Origin: DASRUP01 sp036397395
GTDB lineage: Bacteria > Patescibacteriota > Minisyncoccia > Minisyncoccales > UBA10102
Direction of reading: 5' to 3'
Length of the DNA stretch: 28,420 nucleotides
NCBI GenBank assembly: GCA_036397395.1
Contig: DASWIZ010000029.1
Span: 1 to 28,420 of the forward strand
Part shown: piece by piece, positions 1 through 5,535 of the stretch
How positions within the stretch are numbered: the first letter of the stretch is position 1
Layout of the letters: every line of letters starts with the position of its first letter
The notes under the pieces: model-generated
What the model saw: only the letters and a program-made list of their open reading frames with translations
What the model was told of the DNA's origin: nothing
The model's database searches: none
Program-made: the position numbers and the translations under genes

Positions 1-140
1 TTTTGGATCATATCGTTTCTGGCCTGTTCATCCTGCACCACGTCCTTTTCTTCGTATTCCACGTTATGCTCCTTAAAAAACTCTTTTGCCTCGCGGCAAT
101 ACACGCACGTGGGCGTTGTGTAGATAGTTACGTTTGCCAT
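1..140 (-). CDS. Glutaredoxin-like protein, N-terminal part (runs off window)
   Basis: The first 46 residues of a thioredoxin-fold protein are visible. After a short beta strand (MANVTIYTTP) comes the redox motif Cys12-Val-Tyr-Cys15, then a helix (REAKEFFKEH) and the second strand (VEYEEKDV). This arrangement is typical of glutaredoxin/NrdH-type proteins of about 80 residues, which reduce disulfides in the cytoplasm using the CxxC pair. The C-terminal half, including the cis-Pro, lies outside the window, so glutaredoxin and NrdH-redoxin cannot be separated. The ATG at 140 sits 6 nt downstream of an extended -10 box that overlaps the stop codon of the next gene upstream, which suggests a leaderless transcript. 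Confidence 0.85.
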   Translation of the reverse strand, partial: MANVTIYTTPTCVYCREAKEFFKEHNVEYEEKDVVQDEQARNDMIQ

Positions 141-146
141 AGTTTT

Positions 147-155
147 ATTATACCA
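147..155 (-). promoter_or_regulatory. Extended -10 promoter of the glutaredoxin-like gene
   Basis: On the minus strand the sequence is TGGTATAAT, a TGn extended -10 box, followed by 6 nt and the ATG. Transcription would start at or next to the start codon. The TAA stop of the carbonic-anhydrase-like gene (148-150) lies inside TATAAT. A TTGACA occurs upstream but only 7 nt from the -10, too close to be its -35. Confidence 0.6.
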
Positions 156-555
156 CAGATGTCAAATTTCCCGAAAGCTCAACAAAATATCCTTCTACAG
201 CGCATTGGGGAAACTTTTCTCGCAAAACCGCCGCCGCCTTTTCCATTTCCTGCTTCTGGAACGCTTTTTCCGCTTCCAAGTCAACGAATTTCTTGCTGCC
301 CCCATACGCCCCGCAGTCTTCATGCTGGATAAGGACAAGCGCCGTTGGATGGTGCAGTTTGTACGACACGCCGCATTCTTCCAGCTCAAAATCGCCGTTC
401 TGCCCCCCTTCGGCAAGGTATTTGGCGCCGCCCGCGGCGGCCACGCGGTCGTATCCGCCGGGAAACCTGTCGTCCAAGTACTTGTTCAAAAACCGCTGAA
501 TCCGAAAATCAATGCAGTGTATCGCGAGCGCCTTGCATGTATGCTGTTCTGTCAT
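148..555 (-). CDS. Small beta-carbonic-anhydrase-like protein
   Basis: This 135-residue protein has the zinc-site signature of beta-class carbonic anhydrases: Cys14-x-Asp16-x-Arg18 in the N-terminal HCIDFR segment and His78-x-x-Cys81 in HEDCGAYGG. Known beta enzymes hydrate CO2 to bicarbonate in the cytoplasm. The protein is shorter than the usual 190-220 residues and matches the small carbonic-anhydrase-like proteins often annotated in CPR genomes, whose activity is uncertain. I chose the ATG at 555 over an upstream TTG at 579 because an extended -10 box (TGTTATAGT, 563-571) ends 7 nt before it. The gene ends within the promoter of the glutaredoxin-like gene. Confidence 0.8.
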   Translation of the reverse strand: MTEQHTCKALAIHCIDFRIQRFLNKYLDDRFPGGYDRVAAAGGAKYLAEGGQNGDFELEECGVSYKLHHPTALVLIQHEDCGAYGGSKKFVDLEAEKAFQKQEMEKAAAVLREKFPQCAVEGYFVELSGNLTSVV

Positions 556-562
556 ATGGCTT

Positions 563-571
563 ACTATAACA
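563..571 (-). promoter_or_regulatory. Probable extended -10 of the carbonic-anhydrase-like gene
   Basis: The minus strand reads TGTTATAGT, then 7 nt, then the ATG at 555. No convincing -35 was found at 16-18 nt. The spacing again predicts a nearly leaderless mRNA. Confidence 0.4.
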
Positions 572-715
572 AAAATCAACCAAAACGCCCAGGCCGAAGG
601 TGCCGGGGGTTTCGCTTGGGAATAAATCTACTGGCCAGTGTTGTTTGCGATCGCGAACTATAGTGACCAGAGCTTTGTCTTAATAATTACGTATATACTG
701 AAATGTTAAGACATT

Positions 716-751
716 TGTACTTTGCCTTCTCCGGAGGTTTCCGTTTCAAAT
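716..751. repeat. 3'-end repeat, copy 1 (after the NYN gene)
   Basis: About 36 nt overlapping the TGA stop of the NYN gene and closely matching 1489-1524, which overlaps the stop of the next gene upstream. Shared blocks on the plus strand are TGCCTTCTCCG and GGTTTCCGTT with a 2-nt variable spacer; about 26 of the first 30 positions agree. The remaining gap up to the carbonic-anhydrase-like gene (580-715) shows nothing else I can name. Confidence 0.6.
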
Positions 752-1354
752 AGAAAGGCTGCCAGCGAAATTTGCCGGTAGAAATTGCAAAACTTCGGAG
801 TTTCTTATTAAAATAGTTCGTTTTGTGGTATAGGTTAAACCCTTATTCGGTTCGAGTTCAAATCCTAAATAAATACATTCAATGCCCTTTCGCCGCAAAA
901 CCTTAATGGCTGGCTGAAGGTCGGAATCCGAACTCGCGATAATAGCCGTTTTCAAGTCGCCATCGCAAGCCATGCTAATTAAATCAACTGCGATCTGCAC
1001 ATCCACGCCTTTTTCCCGAAATATCGTTATTTCTTTCCCTTTTGCATTATCTATTACATTTCCCCTTACCCTGCCGCCAAAAACAAACTTAAAACCCTGT
1101 CTTTCTAAATGCGCTTTCATAAGCCGCTGGCTTTCGATAAGCTGGCGTGATTTCTGTTCTGTCTGCGGATGCATGCCGATTCTCGCCCCGTAGAAAATTC
1201 TTTCATCAGCTACAATCCCCTGTAAGACCTGATTAAATAATCCAGCAAAATTATACTCATGCCAGGCTGGTTTTTCTTTGGTGTCGCTCGTTGCCACCAC
1301 AGAAATTATCTTCTTTTTAAAGTTTTCCCCGTCAACAAAAAGTATGGTTTTCAT
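746..1354 (-). CDS. NYN-domain (LabA/DUF88, PIN-like) protein
   Basis: The 202-residue protein starts with the NYN hallmark FVDGENF (Asp8). It carries a second acidic cluster in the segment GVDVQIAVDL and a third in SSDSDLQPAI, followed by a strand with IECIYLGFE. These acidic residues form the metal site of PIN/NYN nucleases, and family members are predicted or shown to cleave RNA. The length fits LabA-type proteins. The substrate is unknown. It is preceded by a perfect sigma-70-type promoter and a hairpin leader, and ends at a repeat shared with its upstream neighbour. Transcription looks independent of neighbouring genes. Confidence 0.85.
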   Translation of the reverse strand: MKTILFVDGENFKKKIISVVATSDTKEKPAWHEYNFAGLFNQVLQGIVADERIFYGARIGMHPQTEQKSRQLIESQRLMKAHLERQGFKFVFGGRVRGNVIDNAKGKEITIFREKGVDVQIAVDLISMACDGDLKTAIIASSDSDLQPAIKVLRRKGIECIYLGFELEPNKGLTYTTKRTILIRNSEVLQFLPANFAGSLSI

Positions 1355-1371
1355 GCTTAAGTAAACAGAAA

Positions 1372-1400
1372 CCCTGCTGGGCCAAAAGGCGTGAGCAGGG
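1372..1400 (-). terminator. Hairpin with T-tract in the NYN leader (possible attenuator)
   Basis: Arms CCCTGCT and AGCAGGG (1394-1400 and 1372-1378) enclose an inner GCC/GGC pair and a TTTT loop. On the minus strand a TTTCTGTTT tract follows. The hairpin lies just after the predicted transcription start and before the NYN ATG, so it could attenuate the gene, protect the 5' end, or end a small RNA of about 40 nt. Confidence 0.55.
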
Positions 1401-1413
1401 CGTTTATGTATGT

Positions 1414-1442
1414 ATTATAGCCGACGCTCTCGTCACTGTCAA
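1414..1442 (-). promoter_or_regulatory. Perfect-consensus sigma-70 promoter (TTGACA-17-TATAAT)
   Basis: On the minus strand the -35 TTGACA (1437-1442) and the -10 TATAAT (1414-1419) are separated by exactly 17 nt. Transcription should start near 1407, about 53 nt before the NYN ATG. Confidence 0.85.
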
Positions 1443-1488
1443 GAGATTTTGTTCACACCTTTTTATAACTCCATTCTACCACAAAAAA

Positions 1489-1524
1489 TGTATTCTGCCT
1501 TCTCCGTCGGTTTCCGTTCAAAAT
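1489..1524. repeat. 3'-end repeat, copy 2 (after the 158-residue membrane protein gene)
   Basis: Partner of the 716-751 repeat. It overlaps the TGA stop of the membrane-protein gene in the same way that copy 1 overlaps the NYN stop. Confidence 0.6.
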
Positions 1525-1994
1525 GGAAGAGAAGGAAAAATCAACAAAGCTATTATGTAAGAACCGAATACTAGAATTGCGGGCAGTAAGAACTTATAGA
1601 ATGAAGACCGCTTATTTTTCCTTGATTTATCAAGTTCAGATGAAATTAACCACTGTAAAAAAATAACTACTGGAATGTAAAAAGGGAGGAAGAAAAACAG
1701 ACCCATCCCGGGATGTCCGAAACTTTCCTCATGCCTAGCAACAAAGACGAGAATTACACCTAGCAAAGGTGCCCCCACTAAAGCAATTAGCTCTGCGATA
1801 CGTAAGGCTGCAGGCGTTTTTACAATCATTAAGACACCAAAAGCAGCTAAAAGTATACCGGGAACTCCGAGAAAGAGTACCTCACCAATAGTAGGATACG
1901 ATACAAACAATATCCACTCAAGATAAAGGCCACAAAGCGTAAAAACAATCCCTAAAATTCTTAAGAGAAACCCTATCTTATTGAAACTTGCCAT
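1518..1994 (-). CDS. Hypothetical membrane protein, about five TM helices
   Basis: I do not recognise this 158-residue protein. Hydrophobic segments lie near residues 8-28, 39-58, 69-87, 97-117 and 135-153, with a short charged loop ELDKSRKNKRSS before the last one. It follows the ATP synthase operon but has its own likely start region: TGGTAAAGT (2001-2009) ends 6 nt before the ATG, consistent with a weak extended -10 and a leaderless start. Nothing in it points to an ATP synthase assembly role, and it does not resemble AtpI. Confidence 0.65.
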   Translation of the reverse strand: MASFNKIGFLLRILGIVFTLCGLYLEWILFVSYPTIGEVLFLGVPGILLAAFGVLMIVKTPAALRIAELIALVGAPLLGVILVFVARHEESFGHPGMGLFFFLPFYIPVVIFLQWLISSELDKSRKNKRSSFYKFLLPAILVFGSYIIALLIFPSLPF

Positions 1995-2038
1995 TGCTAT
2001 ACTTTACCAAAAAATAGCCGGAATGGCGATTGTTGGCT

Positions 2039-2287
2039 TTAGAAATTTACGAGGGCGACTACTTCGGTGTCGGTGACTTCGACGGTGCCGCCGGAGATGG
2101 GGAGTTTTGAAACCGTGCCGTCGGCGGATTCAATGACAACTTCGCCTTCTTTGAGGATTGAGACGAGCGGCGTGTGGTCTGCCAAAATCTGAATCTGCCC
2201 CGTTGTTGTCGGAACTGTTAGCGACTTTGCGTCGCCCACAAATATTTCTCTGTCTATTGCGAATACGCGAAGAGCGAAGGTGTTCAT
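2039..2287 (-). CDS. atpC: ATP synthase F1 epsilon subunit, C-terminally truncated form
   Basis: The 82-residue protein corresponds to the N-terminal beta-sandwich of epsilon, with the family segments PTTTGQIQILADHTPLVS and GEVVIES. This domain contacts gamma and the c-ring in the central stalk. The C-terminal helical hairpin present in typical epsilon subunits of about 130-140 residues, which can block rotation and binds ATP, is absent; the reading frame stops after a final beta strand. It is the last gene of the atp operon, separated from atpD by a four-helix-bundle gene and its repeats. Confidence 0.9.
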   Translation of the reverse strand: MNTFALRVFAIDREIFVGDAKSLTVPTTTGQIQILADHTPLVSILKEGEVVIESADGTVSKLPISGGTVEVTDTEVVALVNF

Positions 2288-2342
2288 ATAGGATACTGAT
2301 TGATATTAGCAGCTTCGCTGCGATACTTGTTGATATTTATTG
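2288..2342. repeat. 3' flanking repeat of four-helix-bundle cassette 1
   Basis: On the plus strand it contains GATACTGATTGATATTAG, a small hairpin GCAGC-TTC-GCTGC, and GATACTTGTTGATATT. The motifs are inverted copies of those at 2723-2767 on the other side of the gene. The tract ends immediately before the atpC start codon. Confidence 0.7.
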
Positions 2343-2735
2343 TTACGACTTTTTTGAACGGTAGATGGCGGAGATGAAATTTTGGAGCTTGAGCGAAGTT
2401 TTGTCGGCAACTTGCTTAAATGCCTGTATATTCTCCTCGGTTATCAAATTGCGCTCCTTTAGCAAATCTGCCCAGTGGATGCTTTCGATTAACGATCCTC
2501 TAGCGTTATACAGAAATTTAATGCGGTCAAGATAATGGTATCTGCCGTAGCCTTCGGCAATATTCGCTCCCACGGAATCGGTAGCACGGATAAACTGGTC
2601 GCCTATGACTTTTTTCGTTTGCCAATCGAACCTCTCATACATTTTCCATGCCATTCTCGAAAGCTCCCTCGCTAGCTGATATACCTTCAAATCATCTAGT
2701 TGTATATGCTTTTTCTCGTCCACAATCAGTATCAA
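2343..2735 (-). CDS. Four-helix-bundle (S23/IVP-like) protein, cassette 1
   Basis: The roughly 126-130 residue protein has the S23 family layout: DDLKVYQLARELSRMAWK (helix 1), QFIRATDSVGANIAEGYGR as the conserved helix 1-2 signature, RIKFLYNARGSLIESIHWAD (helix 3) and a final helix ending near residue 125. Such proteins were first seen encoded inside intervening sequences of 23S rRNA and include Avd of diversity-generating retroelements; their function is mostly unknown, with RNA or DNA binding proposed. No ATG is available: translation must start at TTG 2735 or GTG 2723, and both lie in or next to the repeat array. The gene separates atpD from atpC and is not an ATP synthase part. Confidence 0.85.
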   Translation of the reverse strand: MILIVDEKKHIQLDDLKVYQLARELSRMAWKMYERFDWQTKKVIGDQFIRATDSVGANIAEGYGRYHYLDRIKFLYNARGSLIESIHWADLLKERNLITEENIQAFKQVADKTSLKLQNFISAIYRSKKS

Positions 2736-2767
2736 TCAATATCTATTAGTATCAATTAGTATCTAGG
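2723..2767. repeat. 5' flanking repeat of four-helix-bundle cassette 1
   Basis: On the minus strand a tandem of variants of GATACTAATT/GATATTGATT (four units) runs from just after the atpD stop into the start region of the four-helix-bundle gene. The same motif occurs in inverted orientation at 2288-2342. Confidence 0.75.
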
Positions 2768-2795
2768 GGGCAACTAGACTTCGTCTATGTTGCCC
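2768..2795 (-). other. Hairpin overlapping the atpD stop codon
   Basis: GGGCAAC and TAGAC pair with GTCTA and GTTGCCC around a 3-nt loop with one bulged base, giving a 12-bp stem. The atpD TAG stop is within it. It borders the cassette repeats and could be a processing or termination structure, or the landing site of the cassette. Confidence 0.7.
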
Positions 2796-4135
2796 TTCAG
2801 ATAAAATTGTGATTCATCCTTGGCGTCGTGCTTGCCTTCGATAATTTCTTTGAATCCGCGCACGGTGTCGGCAAGCGGCACATACTTTCCTTCGCGGCCG
2901 GTAAACTGGGCCGCCACAAAGAAGGGTTGTGACAAGAACCGTTGGATGCGGCGGGCGCGGTTTACAGTTTGCTTGTCTTCGTCAGACAGCTCTTCCATGC
3001 CCAAAATGGCAATAATGTCTTGCAGCTCTTTGTAGCGCTGGAGGATTTGCTGCACCTGGCGGGCTACCTGGTAATGCTCTTCCCCCACAATGCGGGGGTC
3101 CAAAGCGCTGGATCGGGAAGCCAACGGATCAACAGCAGGATAAATGCCAAGCGAGGCTAATTCGCGCGAAAGCACAATAGAAGAATCCAGGTGCGAGAAC
3201 GTAGTGGCAGGGGCCGGGTCGGTAATGTCATCGGCTGGCACGTAAATGGCCTGCACCGAGGTTACCGAACCGTTTTTGGTGGAAGTAATGCGCTCTTGCA
3301 AAAGCCCCATGTCGGTAGCCAGGGTAGGCTGGTACCCCACGGCAGATGGCATACGGCCAAGCAGCACCGACACTTCCGAACCCGCCTGCACAAAACGGAA
3401 AATGTTGTCTATAAACAACAGCACGTCTTTGTGTTTCTCGTCGCGGAAGTATTCTGCCATGCGAAGACCGGCCAAAGCGGTGCGAAAACGGGCGCCCGGC
3501 ACTTCGTTCATTTGCCCAAACACCATGGCCGTGTTTTTTAACACGCCCGATTCCTCCATTTCGCGGTACAGGTCGTTTCCCTCACGGGTACGCTCGCCCA
3601 CTCCGGCAAACACCGAATATCCTCCGTGCTCACGCGCCGTGTTCGCGATAAGCTCCTGCAAGAGCACGGTTTTTCCAACGCCGGCTCCCCCAAACAACCC
3701 AACTTTTCCCCCTTTGAGCATGGGGGCAAGCAAGTCGATAACTTTAATGCCGGTTTCAAACACTTCGGGCTCTGTTTTTTGCTCGCTTAACGGGGGCGCC
3801 GGCTGGTAAATAGACGAGCGCTCTGCCTTTACTTCGCCCTTGCCGTCTATGGGGTTGCCCAGCACGTCGAACACGCGCCCAAGAACTGCTTCGCCAATGG
3901 GTACGGAAATAGGGCTGCCCGTGTTTTCCACTTCGGTTTTGCGCTGCAGGCCGTCGGTAGAATCCATGGCAATGGTGCGCACGCGATTTCCGCCCAAATG
4001 CTGGGCAACTTCAAGCACCAAATCTTTTTTCCCTTCTCTCTTTACCACCAATGCCGTCTGCAATGAAGGCAAATCCTTTTCAAATTCCACGTCCACCACC
4101 GGCCCCATTATCTGCACAATTTTTCCTGTCGTCAT
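2774..4135 (-). CDS. atpD: ATP synthase F1 beta subunit (catalytic)
   Basis: The 453-residue protein is a normal-length beta subunit. It shows the P-loop GGAGVGKT (about residues 150-157), the catalytic-loop segment GVGERTREGNDLY, the Walker B strand LLFIDNIFRF, and the signature PSAVGYQPTLATDMG. It hosts the catalytic nucleotide sites at the interface with AtpA in the F1 head. In this operon it is separated from atpG upstream and atpC downstream by two different four-helix-bundle genes; in most bacteria atpG-atpD-atpC are contiguous. The ATG at 4135 is followed at once by the conserved GKIVQIMGPVVDVEF start, which supports it. Confidence 0.98.
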   Translation of the reverse strand: MTTGKIVQIMGPVVDVEFEKDLPSLQTALVVKREGKKDLVLEVAQHLGGNRVRTIAMDSTDGLQRKTEVENTGSPISVPIGEAVLGRVFDVLGNPIDGKGEVKAERSSIYQPAPPLSEQKTEPEVFETGIKVIDLLAPMLKGGKVGLFGGAGVGKTVLLQELIANTAREHGGYSVFAGVGERTREGNDLYREMEESGVLKNTAMVFGQMNEVPGARFRTALAGLRMAEYFRDEKHKDVLLFIDNIFRFVQAGSEVSVLLGRMPSAVGYQPTLATDMGLLQERITSTKNGSVTSVQAIYVPADDITDPAPATTFSHLDSSIVLSRELASLGIYPAVDPLASRSSALDPRIVGEEHYQVARQVQQILQRYKELQDIIAILGMEELSDEDKQTVNRARRIQRFLSQPFFVAAQFTGREGKYVPLADTVRGFKEIIEGKHDAKDESQFYLKGNIDEV

Positions 4136-4205
4136 AATTGTTTTAATTACTCAATTTTGAATTTTTAATTTTGAATGAATTTCTGAATTATCTAATGTTT
4201 AAAAA
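4136..4205. repeat. 3' flanking repeat of four-helix-bundle cassette 2
   Basis: The plus strand holds AATTTTGAAT, TAATTTTGAAT and GAATTTCTGAATT between the four-helix-bundle stop and the atpD start. These are inverted copies of the units at 4569-4603. Confidence 0.7.
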
Positions 4206-4568
4206 CTATTTAAGCGATGAAAGAATTTTACCGAATATCAAGGTTAGTTCCTGCGCCTCCTGCCATAATCCCTTCAAATCTTCTTTCTTTTCTGGTCTCG
4301 ACGTTGCTATCATACGCAACCAATGTTTTGTTTCCTGAACCTCTTTTTTGCATATATGAATTTTGTTTTTAAAATCTTTTCTTGAACTCGCCGCATTCGC
4401 TTCCATATAATTCGCCCCCACACTAGTTGACGACCGCACCAACTGATTTATTAACGGTTTCGTAACTGCGTCTTGATCAACTGACTTACAAAGTTTAATT
4501 ACTTCTTCCCCAAATTTTGCTGTTCGCTCCTCAAGGTCATAATTCTTGTTTTCTAAGGTTTCAGTCAT
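4206..4568 (-). CDS. Four-helix-bundle (S23/IVP-like) protein, cassette 2
   Basis: The 120-residue protein has helix 1 (EERTAKFGEEVIKLCKSV), the family signature QLVRSSTSVGANYMEANAA, a basic helix with SSRKDFKNKIHICKKEVQET, and a last helix QEAQELTLIFGKILSSLK. It belongs to the same superfamily as the gene at 2343-2735, but the two are strongly diverged outside the SVGANxxE motif, so they look like independent arrivals rather than a local duplication. It lies between atpG and atpD. The ATG at 4568 abuts the repeat tract. Function unknown; nucleic-acid binding is plausible from the family only. Confidence 0.85.
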   Translation of the reverse strand: MTETLENKNYDLEERTAKFGEEVIKLCKSVDQDAVTKPLINQLVRSSTSVGANYMEANAASSRKDFKNKIHICKKEVQETKHWLRMIATSRPEKKEDLKGLWQEAQELTLIFGKILSSLK

Positions 4569-4603
4569 TTATTCAAAATTCGAAATTCAGAATTCAAAAT
4601 TTC
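4569..4603. repeat. 5' flanking repeat of four-helix-bundle cassette 2
   Basis: On the minus strand variants of AATTTTGAATT, CTGAATTTCG and AATTTTGAAT follow one another just upstream of the four-helix-bundle ATG. The inverted counterpart is at 4136-4205, so an RNA spanning the cassette could pair end to end. Confidence 0.75.
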
Positions 4604-4604
4604 T

Positions 4605-4620
4605 ACGGCTATTCAGCCGT
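4605..4620 (-). other. Hairpin at the atpG stop codon
   Basis: ACGGCT-GAAT-AGCCGT, with the atpG TAG stop at the loop/stem junction. Its place at the 5' border of cassette 2 mirrors the hairpin on the atpD stop next to cassette 1. Confidence 0.55.
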
Positions 4621-5535
4621 TAGCGTTTCTTTTGCGGTTGAAATTTCAGAAAGCTCCTGGGTAATTGCTGCCTGGCGGGCTTTGTTTAACGCCAGGGTTA
4701 ATTCTTCCTGAAGGCGATTAGCGTTTTCCGTGGCGTTTTTCATAGCCACCATGCGCGCGGAATGTTCTGAAGCGTTTGATTCAAATACGAAATATGCTAT
4801 TTGCGCCTGGATTAAATTACGCACCAAACTTTGTATAACAGCCTCTCTCGAAGGCTCCAGCGTGTAGCTTAGTTCCTTCCGGCTTTCTTGCTCCTCTTGA
4901 TCCAATTCCGAATATTTGCCGGTTTTCGGAACAATGCCTTCGATTGTTTGCTGTAATTGATCAATCTCAAGCGGCAATATTTGGCGAATTTCTACCTTTT
5001 GCACCAAGGCCGACACAAACTGATTTGAGCAGACAACGATTTTGCCGTATTGCCGGCTTTCGTATGCCTGCACAATCCAATCTGCAAGCGGCTTAACGTC
5101 TGCAAAGGTAATAATGTCCGAAAACTGGAAAAATTCGGCAGCTATGGTAGCCCCGCGGTTTTTGAAAAAGTCGCGGCCTTTTTTCCCCACGGCCACAATT
5201 TCTGTTTCGGGGTTTTCGGCCACAAACCTTTGACCGGCACGCAGCACAGAACTGTTAAAGCTTCCGGCCAAGCCCTTATCTGACGTAATAACAACCAGCG
5301 CAATTTTTTTCCCTTCGCTTTGGCGCATAAATATACTCTCCACTTCTTCTTTGCCGGCCTGTTTGAACAAATGCAGCAACAGCGCGAATGATTTTTTCGC
5401 GTAGGGCCTGGCGTTTAGCGCCACCTGTTGCGATTTTCGCATTTTTGTGGCTGCCACCATTTGCATGGCCTTGGTAATCTGCCCTATATTCCTCACCGCC
5501 CGTATTTTCCCTTTTAATTGCCTCGAAGACGCCAT
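4609..5535 (-). CDS. atpG: ATP synthase F1 gamma subunit
   Basis: The 308-residue protein is the rotating central-stalk subunit. The N-terminal helix has the family signature RIRSVKNT-like IRAVRNIGQITKAMQMVAATKM region, the middle Rossmann-like part contains VVITSDKGLAGSFNSSV, and the C-terminal helix contains MVAMKNATENA and LNKARQAAITQEL, as in all gamma subunits. It is slightly longer than the usual 285-295 residues because of an acidic insertion around residues 205-225. Its ATG directly follows the TAA of atpA with no gap, which indicates translational coupling. Confidence 0.96.
   Translation of the reverse strand: MASSRQLKGKIRAVRNIGQITKAMQMVAATKMRKSQQVALNARPYAKKSFALLLHLFKQAGKEEVESIFMRQSEGKKIALVVITSDKGLAGSFNSSVLRAGQRFVAENPETEIVAVGKKGRDFFKNRGATIAAEFFQFSDIITFADVKPLADWIVQAYESRQYGKIVVCSNQFVSALVQKVEIRQILPLEIDQLQQTIEGIVPKTGKYSELDQEEQESRKELSYTLEPSREAVIQSLVRNLIQAQIAYFVFESNASEHSARMVAMKNATENANRLQEELTLALNKARQAAITQELSEISTAKETLTAE

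Noticed and set aside
160..175. TTGACA near the glutaredoxin promoter as a -35
   Set aside because: Only 7 nt separate it from the TATAAT, which is incompatible with a sigma-70 spacer; the TG extension explains the promoter better.
845..865. GGTTCGAGTTCAAATCC, which looks like a tRNA T-arm
   Set aside because: It lies inside the NYN coding frame, encodes the conserved LGFELEPNKG region on the other strand, and no acceptor stem or anticodon arm surrounds it.
2343..4568. The two four-helix-bundle genes as ATP synthase subunits or assembly factors
   Set aside because: Both carry the S23 SVGANxxE signature and sit in repeat brackets; they are too different from each other and from any known atp gene.
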